From Sphingomonas sp. Leaf10 (lineage in GTDB: Bacteria; Pseudomonadota; Alphaproteobacteria; Sphingomonadales; Sphingomonadaceae), in NCBI RefSeq assembly GCF_001421245.1, contig NZ_LMKE01000023.1, positions 345-64,344 on the forward strand: a stretch of DNA of 64,000 nt, read 5' to 3'. A model generated the notes under the pieces. That model saw only the letters and a program-made list of their open reading frames with translations. It did not search any database and was not told the DNA's origin. Shown here one piece after another: positions 1 through 8,622 of this stretch (position 1 is its first letter; each line of letters starts with the position of its first letter). The position numbers and the translations under genes are program-made.

Positions 1-289
1 TGAAGCAGCGTTAGGTGATTTTGCGCGAGGCGGAGTCGGGTCAGCGGGGCTTCATCATCACGCGCAATCCAGCTTGCGCTCGGTCGTTTGCCGAGCGGGT
101 GGAGAGTTCGGCGCGTAATATGGCCGTTGCGGTCCGGCAGACGAGCGACAACCCTATGCAGCATGCAAGAACTCGTGAGATCGCGGTTCTGATGACGCAG
201 CGGGCAACCTTCCTTCGGCAGCCCCTGATCCTCGCGCGTCATGGCGATTTTGCTGGTGCGGTAGCAATCGTCGCCAGTGGTCGCGGACG
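1..289 (+). pseudogene. CHASE3-domain sensor remnant
   Basis: The plus-strand reading from about base 15 gives a stretch that looks like the middle and end of a CHASE3 sensor domain: an AESGQRGFIIT segment like the family's ETGQRGYLLT, then a DNP segment and an MTQRATFLRQPLILARHGDF helix. CHASE3 domains are periplasmic sensing modules of histidine kinases and chemoreceptors. An in-frame TAG at 12-14 sits just before the preserved part, no proper start codon is present, and the similarity stops near base 289 with no kinase or HAMP domain after it. I read it as a decayed fragment. The window edge hides what lies upstream. Confidence 0.6.
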
Positions 290-291
290 TG

Positions 292-453
292 ATGCTGCCG
301 CGGATAGTCGAGCGAGGTATCGCGACCATAGAGCAGATCGACCCGGACGCGCTCGCGGAGCGGATAGAGGAAGAGCATCGCGCTGCGGGTGGTGTGATCG
401 TTTGGGACCTCGCCTTCTTAGTCGCTGCTCGCGCCCAACCGGTCGCTCGCTGA
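292..453 (+). CDS. Small ORF, unrecognised (53 aa)
   Basis: This ORF starts with ATG directly after the CHASE3 remnant and in another frame. Its composition looks protein-like: an IDPDALAERIEEEHRAAGG helix and a VIVWDLAFLVAARA end. I do not recognise the family. It may be the tail of a truncated gene rather than a complete one, since there is no clear ribosome binding site. Its last 36 bases overlap the end of the small ORF on the opposite strand (418-573). Confidence 0.3.
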   Translation: MLPRIVERGIATIEQIDPDALAERIEEEHRAAGGVIVWDLAFLVAARAQPVAR

Positions 454-573
454 AATGTCCGCCTTAAGGCAGCTGGGAGCGAGCTGAACGAGGAAATGCT
501 GCCCGGCAGACTTGACCCAAATCCAGTCGTTCTCACCATTTTCGTCGCTATCCTGAAGCAGTCGTTCGTTCAT
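418..573 (-). CDS. Small ORF, unrecognised (51 aa)
   Basis: A minus-strand ATG at 573 opens 51 codons ending in TAA at 418-420. The product is acidic at its N-terminus (LLQDSDENGEND), then has a hydrophobic WIWVKSAGQHFLVQLAPSCL segment that reads like a real beta-rich fold. There is no strong ribosome binding site and no family that I recognise. It is convergent with the 292-453 ORF, with overlapping tails. It could be a small conserved protein or chance. Confidence 0.3.
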   Translation of the reverse strand: MNERLLQDSDENGENDWIWVKSAGQHFLVQLAPSCLKADISASDRLGASSD

Positions 574-955
574 CTCGTTTCGTACCCGCCTTCAGCATGT
601 ACCCGTCAGATAAGATTTCTCTTTTGTTCTCTATTGAACTAACTCACAATCGTCATGCCAGTCCGACCTGAGAACCGCTGACTCCACCCAATCGATTGCG
701 AACAGCTTTCGCCAAATGCTCGATTCCGACGCGCAGGTGCGCGGCGTGAGCGAGTGGCAGTCCGCACCTCCGCAGCGTAGCCCACCTTAAAGATGGACGC
801 TGCTGGGATCCAGAGTACAGGTGCTGGGGCAGCAAGGCACCAAGCCGCAGGTTTGGCGCACGGTGTGCTTCTCGGCATCACGCAACCTCCGCGCGTACCC
901 GCCGTTGAAATCCTGCGCGCGATCGCACCGCGTCGTGCTGTTGGAGGAGACGAGG
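574..955. other. Intergenic, nothing recognised
   Basis: This stretch separates the decayed genes at the window start from the cupin operon. It is less GC-rich around 610-650 (TTTCTCTTTTGTTCTCTATTG), which could hold the operon promoter. I see no gene, tRNA or clear dyad. Several open frames here lack any family resemblance. Confidence 0.4.
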
Positions 956-1441
956 ATGATGGACCTGCCGACCGGAGTGGCGCTCGATAACGACGGAACC
1001 GATGCCGATCGGCCGCCGATACTGCCTTTCCTCCATATGTGGACCCAGGCCGGTGGCAGCAGTCGGATCGACCTGTCGCACATGACCGGCTTTGGACAGA
1101 AGAGCGTCGGTGGCGGGGCGGACCCGCAGTGGATGCGGCCGTTTCCGGGCGAGGTGAGCGCGATCAATTTCGCGGCGCTGCCGGTGGGCTGGGTCGGGGA
1201 CTGGCACGAAAGCCCCAAACCGCAATGGGTGATCCCGCTGCGCGGGCGCTGGTTCATCGAGACGATGGACGGCAACCGGGTGGAGATGGGGCCGGGCGAC
1301 ATTCATTTCGGGCAGGATCAGGACACGAGCGACGGCAAGGGCCATCGATCCGGCCAGATCGGCGACGAACCCTGCTTCCAGATCATGATCCAGTTCGCCA
1401 CGTCGCCCGCTGCCCAGACGCGTGACCCGTTCGGGAAATGA
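956..1441 (+). CDS. Cupin-domain protein
   Basis: The product of about 161 residues contains a single cupin-like barrel around residues 88-120, with the PLRGRWFIETMDGNRVEMGPGDIHF pattern split here into its two cupin halves (PLRGRWF, and MGPGDIHFG). I chose the ATG at 956 (or 959) because GGAGGA at 943-948 lies at good distance; an open frame extends back to 821 without a better signal. Its TGA overlaps the ATG of the SMP-30 gene by four bases, so the two are probably translated together. The substrate is unknown; small cupins beside sugar lactonases often bind a metal and a small acid or act as isomerases, but that is inference. Confidence 0.75.
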   Translation: MMDLPTGVALDNDGTDADRPPILPFLHMWTQAGGSSRIDLSHMTGFGQKSVGGGADPQWMRPFPGEVSAINFAALPVGWVGDWHESPKPQWVIPLRGRWFIETMDGNRVEMGPGDIHFGQDQDTSDGKGHRSGQIGDEPCFQIMIQFATSPAAQTRDPFGK

Positions 1442-2442
1442 GCATCCCGTTGGCGACGCCGCTTGCGCTGTTGTTGCTGCCAGCACGGCTCCGTCCGCCC
1501 GGTCCGCCCGTGCCGACCGACGTGCCGCCGCCAATGATCCACCACGCCGATGCGCGGGCGGTGTTCGACGGGGCACGGTTCGTGACGCTGTACGATCAGG
1601 CAAGCTGGAGTGAGGGACCTGCATGGTGGCCCCGCGAGCGGACGCTGGTATGGAGCGACATCGTCGGTCGCCGCGTGCTGGGCTGGCGCGAGGACGGCGC
1701 AGTCGATGTCCTCCTCGACGCGACGCCGTTCATCAACGGCAATGCGGTGCTACCGGATGGCGGACTGGTCCACTGTGAACACGGCCGCCGTGCGATCAGC
1801 CGGTCCGAGGGTACGGGCGTCGCGACCCCCATCGCATGGATGGCGGAGGGTAGCCGACTGAACGCCCCCAATGACGTCATCGTCGGTCCCGATGGCGCGA
1901 TCTGGTTCAGCGATCCGACCTTCGGCCTTGAAAATCCGAGGCAAGGCGTGCCCACCCGGTCGGAAAGCGGACGCACGGCCATCTGCCGGATTGGTGAAGA
2001 TGGTGTGGTGCGACGCATGACCGACATGACGCAACCAAACGGCCTCGCCTTTTCGCCCGATGGACGTACCTTCTACGCCTCGCAGACCCCCGAGCATGGC
2101 GAAGGCGAAGTAGCGATCCATGCGTTTGACTGGAACGGGACCGCGCTGTCAAACCAGCGGCGGTTCGCGATGGTGGACGATGGGATACCCGATGGTTTCA
2201 CTGTCGACCGGCGGGGTTGGCTGTGGAGCAGTTCAGGCAAGGGGATCGAACTTTTCGACGCCGCCGGTACCCATCTCGCCACCGTGCCAACGCCCGGGAC
2301 ATGCAGCAACTGTACGTTCGACAGCGACGAAACCCGACTGTTCGTGACCGGTGGCGCCTGTTTATGGATGCTGCCGCTGGCGCAGCAGGTTCGCAAATCG
2401 ATCGAAGCGGACCACGGGAACCAAACTCATATAGAATATTGA
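1438..2442 (+). CDS. SMP-30/gluconolactonase-like lactonase
   Basis: This 334-residue protein is a six-bladed propeller of the SMP-30/gluconolactonase/LRE family, which hydrolyses sugar lactones to aldonic acids with a bound divalent metal. The EGPAW motif at residues 59-63 gives the metal-binding Glu; NDV near 145, QPNGLAFSPDG near 199-209 and DGFTVDRRG near 252-260 supply the Asn and Asp ligands expected of the family. The start at 1438 makes an ATGA overlap with the cupin stop; a leucine-rich N-terminus could be a signal or anchor, although an internal Met at residue 33 is an alternative start. Its place before a GMC dehydrogenase fits a route that oxidises a sugar and opens the lactone. 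Confidence 0.85.
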   Translation: MSIPLATPLALLLLPARLRPPGPPVPTDVPPPMIHHADARAVFDGARFVTLYDQASWSEGPAWWPRERTLVWSDIVGRRVLGWREDGAVDVLLDATPFINGNAVLPDGGLVHCEHGRRAISRSEGTGVATPIAWMAEGSRLNAPNDVIVGPDGAIWFSDPTFGLENPRQGVPTRSESGRTAICRIGEDGVVRRMTDMTQPNGLAFSPDGRTFYASQTPEHGEGEVAIHAFDWNGTALSNQRRFAMVDDGIPDGFTVDRRGWLWSSSGKGIELFDAAGTHLATVPTPGTCSNCTFDSDETRLFVTGGACLWMLPLAQQVRKSIEADHGNQTHIEY

Positions 2443-2529
2443 TCGGAATTAATTCCCGCCCGTTGCTTGCGATCGGGAACGCGAACACGTCTGCGTCGTC
2501 CAGTAGGGAATTCCGCTGGATGAGGCCGC

Positions 2530-3882
2530 ATGACACGACCGACCTTGGTATTTCTGCACGCACTGGGCGCTAGCAGCCGGGAATGGGATCTGGTTCGTCG
2601 GCATCTGCCGGACCACCCCTGCCTTGCGCTCGACCTTTCCGGGTTCGGCGAACGGGCCTGTGATGGCTATGCCGATGTTGCGGCGATGGCGGACAACCTT
2701 GCCGACACGATCCGCGCGGAGCGGATGACCGCGTGCGTCCTGGTAGGGCACAGCATGGGTGGCAAGATCGTCACGCTCGTCGCGGCCCGTGCGACGGCGG
2801 GCGAGGAAGGACTTGCCGGTATCCTCGGCGTGGTGCTGGTCACAGCCTCGCCGCCCGCCCCCGAACCGATCGAGGATGACCGCCGGGCGCAGATGATCGA
2901 CTGGGTTGCGGACGGTCAGGTCGCGCGCGACGATGCGGAAACCTTTGTCGATACCAATTGCGCTGCCCCCCTTCCCGATCGGTTGCGTGAGCAGGCGATC
3001 GCTGATGTCGAGCGGGCTAGCCGCGAAGCGTGGCTGGGCTGGCTCGAGCGCGGCAGCCGGCAGGATTGGACCGCGCACGTCGGCAAGGTAGGGATTCCCG
3101 CGCTGATTCTCGCCGGAGCCGAGGACGGCGATTTGGGTGAGGCCGCCCAGCGCAAGCTGAACCTGCCACACTACCCGAACGGCACGGTCGTGACGATCGA
3201 TGGTGCGGCGCATCTGATCCCCTATGAACAGCCCGAAGCGCTGGCAAAGGCGATCGCAGGTCATAGCAACGCCGTTGCGGCGGCATCGCTTCCGGCGGGG
3301 TTCGTGCGGCTGCTCGGGTCGGATCGGGTCAGCCGCCGGACGCGCTCGGCGATGCTCGCGCGGACCCGGCCGGTGTCGCAGGAGGCGTCGGGCTGGTCGG
3401 ACGCCGAACTGGAGCTGGTCGCCGTGTTGATCGCGCAAGTGCTGCCCGACTGCGGCATCGATCACGAACTAGCCCGGCGGGTCGGCGCGGCGATACAGGG
3501 GCCGGGCGATGGCTGGCGTTTCGCTGACCTGCCGCCCGATCCGGTGGCATGGACGCGGGGCTTGGCGACGCTCGACCGGATTACCGGCGGTTTCGCAGGT
3601 TTGTCCGGTGACGCGCAGCGCAACTGGTTGCAGCGGATCGACGCCCGAGAGACGGCCATCGCTGACGATCCCGATTACCTGTCACCCGCGCAGATGGTGC
3701 TGTGGTTCGCCGACGTCCGGGCCGAGATCGTGCGCCAGTGGATGGCGACCCCGGCCGCCATGGCCGCGATCGGCTATGACGGTTTTGCGGTAGGCGGCGA
3801 TGGTCCGCGCAAGCAGGGCTATACCCGCACTGCCGCCGACGACATCGACCAATGGCAACACGCACCGGAGACGACCGCATGA
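2530..3882 (+). CDS. Alpha/beta hydrolase fused to gluconate 2-dehydrogenase subunit 3-like domain
   Basis: The 450-residue product has two parts. Residues 1-250 are an alpha/beta hydrolase with nucleophile Ser75 in GHSMGG, a likely Asp near 199 (GAEDGD) and His228 (GAAHLIP). Residues about 290-450 resemble the gluconate 2-dehydrogenase subunit 3 family, the small partner of membrane GMC dehydrogenases, including the IGYDGFAVGGDGPRKQGY signature. Between them is a short linker. The stop overlaps the start of the GMC gene (ATGA), which supports the C-terminal domain being the dedicated partner of that enzyme. No Tat or Sec signal is present at the N-terminus, unlike many subunit 3 proteins. 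The fusion appears genuine since one uninterrupted frame spans both parts. Confidence 0.8.
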   Translation: MTRPTLVFLHALGASSREWDLVRRHLPDHPCLALDLSGFGERACDGYADVAAMADNLADTIRAERMTACVLVGHSMGGKIVTLVAARATAGEEGLAGILGVVLVTASPPAPEPIEDDRRAQMIDWVADGQVARDDAETFVDTNCAAPLPDRLREQAIADVERASREAWLGWLERGSRQDWTAHVGKVGIPALILAGAEDGDLGEAAQRKLNLPHYPNGTVVTIDGAAHLIPYEQPEALAKAIAGHSNAVAAASLPAGFVRLLGSDRVSRRTRSAMLARTRPVSQEASGWSDAELELVAVLIAQVLPDCGIDHELARRVGAAIQGPGDGWRFADLPPDPVAWTRGLATLDRITGGFAGLSGDAQRNWLQRIDARETAIADDPDYLSPAQMVLWFADVRAEIVRQWMATPAAMAAIGYDGFAVGGDGPRKQGYTRTAADDIDQWQHAPETTA

Positions 3883-5417
3883 GCCGCCCTCCCTTTGCCA
3901 CCAGCGAGATCGTCGATGCCGTGGTCATTGGCACCGGTGCCGGCGGCGCGCCACTTCTGTCACGGCTTGCGAAGGCGGGTTTATCGGTCGTGGCGCTAGA
4001 GGCGGGCCGCACCTTTCGACCGCATGAACATGTCGCCGATGAACTGGCCGCCGACATCTACTGGATGGAGGAGCGGTTGAGCGGCGGCGCGGACCCGACC
4101 GCGTTCGGATCGAACAATTCGGGAATGGGCGTCGGTGGATCGACGCTGCACTGGGGCGCATTCTGTCCGCGCCCCGACCCCCGCGACCTGTGCCTCCGCT
4201 CGCTGACCGGCAAAGGTGCCGACTGGCCGATCGACCATGCCGAACTGACCGGCTATATCGAACAGGTCGAGGATTTTACCGGGGTGTCCGGACCAGCGCA
4301 TTATCCTTGGGACGATGCCCGCCGCTACGCCTATGCACCGGTACCGCGCAACGCTCCTGCGGACGCGATGGCGCGCGGCTGTGCCGCGGTCGGCATCACC
4401 GCCACCGACGCGCCCGCGGCGCTGGTGTCGCGCGACCGCGATCAGCCCGAATGGGGTCAGCGGCAGGCGTGCGTCAGCTGCGGCACCTGCCACCAGGGGT
4501 GCCGCAACGCTGCCAAAACCAGCATGGACACCAGCTACCTCCCCCACGCGGTCGCGCACGGCGCCGAAATACGCGCCGAGGTGCGAGTGCTGTCGTTCGA
4601 GTTCGACGGCGATGGGCGGATCAGTGGTGTCGTCTATCGCCAGCACGGGGCAGACCGTCGTCAGCGTTGCCGAGCGGTCTTCCTGTGCGCCGGCGGTGTC
4701 GAAACACCGCGCCTGCTGCTGAACCTAGGCATCGCCAATTCGAGCGGGCAGGTCGGACGTAACTTCATGGCGCATGTCGCGACGCAGGTCTGGGGCAGTT
4801 TCGATGCCGAAATGCGGATGAACCGCGGCTACCCCTCATCCCTCATTACCGAAGACCTGATACGGCCCGACAACGCCGATTTCGTCGGCGGCTATCTGAT
4901 CCAAAGCCTGGGTGTGCTGCCGGTCAATCTCGCGAGCGGCCTCGCGCGGGGTGCGGGGCTGTGGGGTGAGCGCCTACAATCTTTGCTGCGTAACTATAAC
5001 CGGATGGCGGGGATCGGAATCAACGGCGAATGTCTGCCGCATCCTGACAACCGCCTGAGCTTATCGGACGAGACCGACGCGTTCGGTCAGCGCAAGGCGC
5101 GGATCGACTTCAGCTATCAGCCGAACGAACGGGCGATCGACCAGCACGCGCGCCGGACGTTGACCGCGATATGGGAGGCGGCGGGCGCGCAGGACATCTT
5201 CGCGGTCGACCGGTCGGCGCATACCATCGGCACCTGTCGCATGGGCACCGACGGCGACGATGCCGTGGTCGACGCCGACGGGCGCAGCTTCGACATTCCT
5301 AATCTGCTGATCTGCGACAATTCGGTTTTTCCGAGCGCCCTTGCCGCAAACCCGGCGCTGTCCATCATGGCATTGTCGCTGCGCACGGCGGATCGTTACC
5401 TCGCGGCGAAGCGCTAA
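3879..5417 (+). CDS. GMC-family FAD dehydrogenase with Cys cluster
   Basis: This is a 512-residue glucose-methanol-choline oxidoreductase. The ADP-binding fold is near the N-terminus (VVIGTGAGGAPLLSRL, residues 15-30), the GVGGSTLHWGAF region is at 85-95, and the conserved catalytic pair is likely His448 (HTIGTCRMG) and Asn491 (AANPALSIM). A cluster CVSCGTCHQGC at 198-208 places four cysteines (198, 201, 204, 208) in a spacing that could bind an iron-sulfur cluster, as in some GMC dehydrogenases that pass electrons onward. The start at 3879 overlaps the upstream stop; an earlier in-frame Met at 3852 is less likely. The partner domain is probably the subunit 3-like C-terminus of the preceding gene. 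Substrate unknown, perhaps a sugar, polyol or alcohol. Confidence 0.88.
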   Translation: MSRPPFATSEIVDAVVIGTGAGGAPLLSRLAKAGLSVVALEAGRTFRPHEHVADELAADIYWMEERLSGGADPTAFGSNNSGMGVGGSTLHWGAFCPRPDPRDLCLRSLTGKGADWPIDHAELTGYIEQVEDFTGVSGPAHYPWDDARRYAYAPVPRNAPADAMARGCAAVGITATDAPAALVSRDRDQPEWGQRQACVSCGTCHQGCRNAAKTSMDTSYLPHAVAHGAEIRAEVRVLSFEFDGDGRISGVVYRQHGADRRQRCRAVFLCAGGVETPRLLLNLGIANSSGQVGRNFMAHVATQVWGSFDAEMRMNRGYPSSLITEDLIRPDNADFVGGYLIQSLGVLPVNLASGLARGAGLWGERLQSLLRNYNRMAGIGINGECLPHPDNRLSLSDETDAFGQRKARIDFSYQPNERAIDQHARRTLTAIWEAAGAQDIFAVDRSAHTIGTCRMGTDGDDAVVDADGRSFDIPNLLICDNSVFPSALAANPALSIMALSLRTADRYLAAKR

Positions 5418-5452
5418 CGAGACACCATTCATACAATTACGAGGAGGCTTCC

Positions 5453-5638
5453 ATGATCGCTCTGAACAGCGCCACGGCTGCAGAACTGGACGAGGTGCCA
5501 CAACTGAAAGGGCATGGTTTTGAAATCGTCCGATATCGCGAAGAGCGAGGTCGTTTCGATGATGTGCGACAACTTGAGGAGGTACCGGGCCTCGCAGGTA
5601 AGTGGCGAGGCGCAGAGGCAATCGTATTACTAGATTAA
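5453..5638 (+). CDS. Small helix-hairpin-helix (ComEA-like) protein
   Basis: This 61-residue protein is preceded by a strong GAGGAGG site. It reads IALNSATAAELDEVPQL then a second half with LEEVPGLAGKWRG, the paired hairpin pattern of ComEA-type helix-hairpin-helix domains that bind DNA non-specifically. It has no signal peptide or membrane segment, so unlike ComEA it would stay in the cytoplasm. It follows the GMC gene by 35 bases and could be co-transcribed. Its tail overlaps by four bases the end of the convergent gene at 5635. Its function in this context is unknown. Confidence 0.6.
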   Translation: MIALNSATAAELDEVPQLKGHGFEIVRYREERGRFDDVRQLEEVPGLAGKWRGAEAIVLLD

Positions 5639-6096
5639 TGACCATGCGCGGAGGCGGGATTTGCATCATAGTCATTCGCCCAAGTGCCACTCGCTGCGTT
5701 CGAAAATCCAAGCGTCGACAGCTTGTTCTCGACCGCGGACCACGTTCGCATTTTGCCGGCGTCTGCCCTGCTCATGACGACAGGATTCGGATCGAGGCGG
5801 AAATCGCCGTTGCCCAGCGCCTCGCCGGGTTTGCAATTCACAAGCTGCGCCGCCTGACCGTCGCGCGTCATTCGCGGCACGCAGGATCCGCCATGCGCAC
5901 AGAAAGATGTGCCGTTCGCATCGCGCCGCATGATGGTCACAGGCAGCAGCCTGCCTGCCGACCAGCGATGGCCCATGTCGTCCGTTACCGGCCGCAGAAT
6001 GCGGATCTGGCATTCCCGGACGGGTTTTGCTGCGGCCGGCATGGTCATGCCGACAGACAGGATAAGGACGGCGGAAAGTAACATAAGTGCCTCCAC
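5635..6096 (-). CDS. Secreted protein of unknown function
   Basis: The product has 153 residues and begins with a clear signal peptide (LMLLSAVLILSVGMTMPAAA) with likely cleavage after AAA-K near residue 24. The mature part contains four cysteines (CQIRIL, FCAHGGSCVPR, NCKPGE), consistent with disulfides in the periplasm. I recognise no family. The start could be the first Met or the Met at residue 5. It stands alone, convergent with the helix-hairpin-helix gene and followed, on the same strand upstream, by the SDR operon whose end is 30 bases away. Confidence 0.6.
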   Translation of the reverse strand: MEALMLLSAVLILSVGMTMPAAAKPVRECQIRILRPVTDDMGHRWSAGRLLPVTIMRRDANGTSFCAHGGSCVPRMTRDGQAAQLVNCKPGEALGNGDFRLDPNPVVMSRADAGKMRTWSAVENKLSTLGFSNAASGTWANDYDANPASAHGH

Positions 6097-6126
6097 GACG
6101 ATTTCGGGTCGGATCGACCAACCCCT

Positions 6127-7025
6127 TCAGGACGCTGCAGGATGCAGCAGGTCTTCGACGTCCATACGGGCGAAGAATGTGCGTTGAAGCTCGGCGGTGA
6201 CGTCGTTGATGCGCGTGACGTCGCGGCCCTGCGGATCGATGTCGACACGGCGTGGGCGTGTGCCAGGCGTCATCGCGACGATGTCACGGATCGCCTCCGC
6301 GACCTCCTGTGCATCGTGCCGACGATTGGGAAGGTTGGTCTTGTCGAGCCGCTCGGCGAGTTGATCGGACAGACCTGCAAGTCGGTCGTATTGTGCCACG
6401 ATCTCGATGTCGGCCGGGCCAACCGCATGTTTGAAATGATCGGTGCCGGACGTGTACGCGCCGGGCTGAACGATCACGGTTTCGATGCCATAGCGCGCGG
6501 TCTCGAACGCCATTACTTCCGCCAGAACGTCGCCGGCCGCCTTCGATGCCGCATAGGGGCCGGTGAAGGGATCCGGCAGACGATTGATCCCGCTGCCGGT
6601 ATAGATCAGCAGGCCTTGTCCCGCTCGCCGCATCGCCGGAAGAACCGCGCGGTTACCCGCACCCAGCTGATGGCGTTCAGGTCGATCACCTCGGCGATCT
6701 GCTCGGGCCGGAACGCTTCGGTCAGGCCGTGCATCATCATCGCCGCGTTGTTCATCGCGACGTCGACGCGACCATGCCGGGCAAGGATCAGGTCCACCGC
6801 AGCGCGTGCGCTCGCCTCCGAACGGACGTCGAGTTCGATCGGGTGGAGGGCGATACCATCATTGCGCGCGACCGTTCGCAATGCGTCTGCCTGATCTGCC
6901 GAGTGGCCGGCAAGATCGCGCATCGACGCATAGACGACATGGCCTGCGCGCGCGAGCTCGAGTGCCGTGAGGCGACCGAAGCCCGATCCGGCGCCGGTGA
7001 TCAGGATGATGTTCTGCTCGCTCAT
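6127..7025 (-). pseudogene. SDR oxidoreductase, frameshifted
   Basis: Two adjoining minus-strand frames together make one short-chain dehydrogenase. The first (7025 downward) has the GAGSGFGR cofactor loop and NNAAMM; the second, ending at 6127, has YTGSG and the catalytic PYAASKAAG (Tyr-x3-Lys). They are separated by a missing base near 6651: restoring one base in the run there gives a continuous ARAVLPAMRRAGQG-like helix typical of the family. This may be a true pseudogene or an assembly error. The start overlaps the stop of the next SDR gene upstream (ATGA at 7022-7025), so it was the last gene in the operon that begins with the SnoaL-like gene. Confidence 0.8.
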
Positions 7026-7765
7026 GCGACGATTCCTCCATTGACGCGAATGACCTGACCGTTGATCCAGCCCGCTGCGGGGGTTGCAAGGAACGCGATC
7101 ACACCAGCGATCTCGTCGGCCTCGCCGAGTCTGCCAAGCGGCGTCATCTGGCGATATTGGGCCATGCGCTCGGCGGTGTTCGCTTCAGTCAGAAGCTCGG
7201 TGTCGGTCGGGCCTGGTGCGACGGCGTTGACGCGAACGGCGCGAGTGCCGAGTTCCATCGACAGTGACCGTGTCAGCGCCTCGACCGCCGCCTTGCTCGC
7301 GCAATAGGGACCGTAGCCTGGCGGCGACATGCCGATAACGCTGGTCGACAGATTGACGATGGCACCGCCGTCGACCAGCCGGGTCGCGGCGAGCCGGCAG
7401 CCGTTCAACGTGCCGCCGACATTCACCGCGAAAAGCCTCGCGAACCAGTTGTCCTCGACGTCGGCGATCCACCTTGGCGCCATCAGCCCAGCGTTGTTGA
7501 CGAGCATCCCGATCGGTCCGACACGCGCCTCCGCCTCGTCGAAGAGGTGGCCGAAGGCGGCGCCGTCCGCGACATCGGCGCGGATCGCATGGGCCGTGCC
7601 GCCGGCCGCAACTATGGCAGCGACCGTTCGCTCAGCCGCCTCCTCGTTCCCGGCATAGTTGACGATCACCGCGATGCCGGCGTCGGCGAGATGGCGGGCG
7701 ATGGCGGCGCCGATGCCGCGCGACGCGCCGGTCACGATCGCGGTGCGGATGGGGGCGCGGCTCAT
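7022..7765 (-). CDS. SDR-family oxidoreductase
   Basis: This 247-residue protein is a classical short-chain dehydrogenase/reductase. TGASRGIGAAIARHL near residues 12-26 is the dinucleotide-binding loop, NNAG is in the middle (LVNNAGLM), a Ser in NLSTSVIGM precedes YGPYCASKAAVEAL with the catalytic Tyr and Lys, and PGPTDTELL follows. The basic residues after the first strand (ARHLADAG, NYAGNEE) suggest NADP but do not prove it. It overlaps the upstream quinone-reductase-like gene and the downstream frameshifted SDR by ATGA junctions, so it belongs to one operon with a SnoaL-like protein. The substrate is unknown; carbonyl reduction or detoxification is plausible. Confidence 0.88.
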   Translation of the reverse strand: MSRAPIRTAIVTGASRGIGAAIARHLADAGIAVIVNYAGNEEAAERTVAAIVAAGGTAHAIRADVADGAAFGHLFDEAEARVGPIGMLVNNAGLMAPRWIADVEDNWFARLFAVNVGGTLNGCRLAATRLVDGGAIVNLSTSVIGMSPPGYGPYCASKAAVEALTRSLSMELGTRAVRVNAVAPGPTDTELLTEANTAERMAQYRQMTPLGRLGEADEIAGVIAFLATPAAGWINGQVIRVNGGIVA

Positions 7766-8622
7766 CGGGACGCTCCCTCGATCACGATCTTTCCGGCGAT
7801 GTCGCGCGCGACGTAGCGGTCGAACACCGACGCTGCCTCCTCGAACGCGACGACGTGGTCGATGTGGGGACGCAACACGCCTCGCTCGGCCGCGAGGGCA
7901 AGGCGATCGAGTTGAGCGCGGCTTGTTTCCAGCACGGCGAAGTCGACGCGCACCCCTCTCGCTTCCGCGATCGTGGCGTCCGCCGGGGCGGTCAGCGTTA
8001 CTAGGTGGCTTCCGGAAGGCAACAACGACAGCACGGCCGCCTGCAACGGACCTCCGGACGTGTCGATCGCGTGCCGGACATCAGACGCTCGGCCGATGTC
8101 TCCCGCGTCGGTTACCAACCGTGCGGCATCGCCGGCCAGCGCGGCTGCCATCCGCGCGACCATACCGTCGCCCAAGATCATCAGCGGTTCGTCATCGGTT
8201 CGCGACAGCATGTCGAGCACCTGGAGCGCGACACCGGCAGGCGTCGGCAGGGATGCGGCCTGCCCTGCCGACAAGGTTTCGGGACGGCGGGCCACCAGAT
8301 CTGCATCGATCACGATGCGGTTCGCGACCGCGCCACCGCGCACGGGATCGGACCGCCCGAACACGCTGTCGCCGATGACAAGATCACGGACCGCGGCTCC
8401 TGCCGCTTCCACCACGCCGGCAAAGTCGGTGCCGGGTACATAGGGAAAGTCGATCGGAAACCAGTCCGCCATCGCGCCGATAGCGAGCTTCGCGTCTAGG
8501 GGGTTGAGCGTAGCGGCCTCGATCCTCACGCGAACCTCGCCGTCCCGAAGCGAACTATCCGCCCGATCGGCGAGGCGGGTCCGGGGGTGGTCCGCGTGGC
8601 CGTCCAACATTAGCGCGCGCAT
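7762..8622 (-). CDS. Zinc-independent alcohol dehydrogenase/quinone reductase-like (MDR)
   Basis: The protein has about 286 residues from the start MRALMLDG at 8622, chosen because its ATG forms an ATGA overlap with the stop of the preceding gene; the frame stays open ten codons further up. It has the GroES-like start (VRVRIEAATLNPLDAK, then PGTDFAGVVEAAG) of the medium-chain reductases and no structural zinc cysteines, so it resembles NADPH:quinone reductases. The nucleotide loop reads LGDGMVARM rather than a full GxGxxG, so cofactor binding may be weaker or unusual. It is the second gene of the operon read from 9089. Confidence 0.78.
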   Translation of the reverse strand: MRALMLDGHADHPRTRLADRADSSLRDGEVRVRIEAATLNPLDAKLAIGAMADWFPIDFPYVPGTDFAGVVEAAGAAVRDLVIGDSVFGRSDPVRGGAVANRIVIDADLVARRPETLSAGQAASLPTPAGVALQVLDMLSRTDDEPLMILGDGMVARMAAALAGDAARLVTDAGDIGRASDVRHAIDTSGGPLQAAVLSLLPSGSHLVTLTAPADATIAEARGVRVDFAVLETSRAQLDRLALAAERGVLRPHIDHVVAFEEAASVFDRYVARDIAGKIVIEGASR

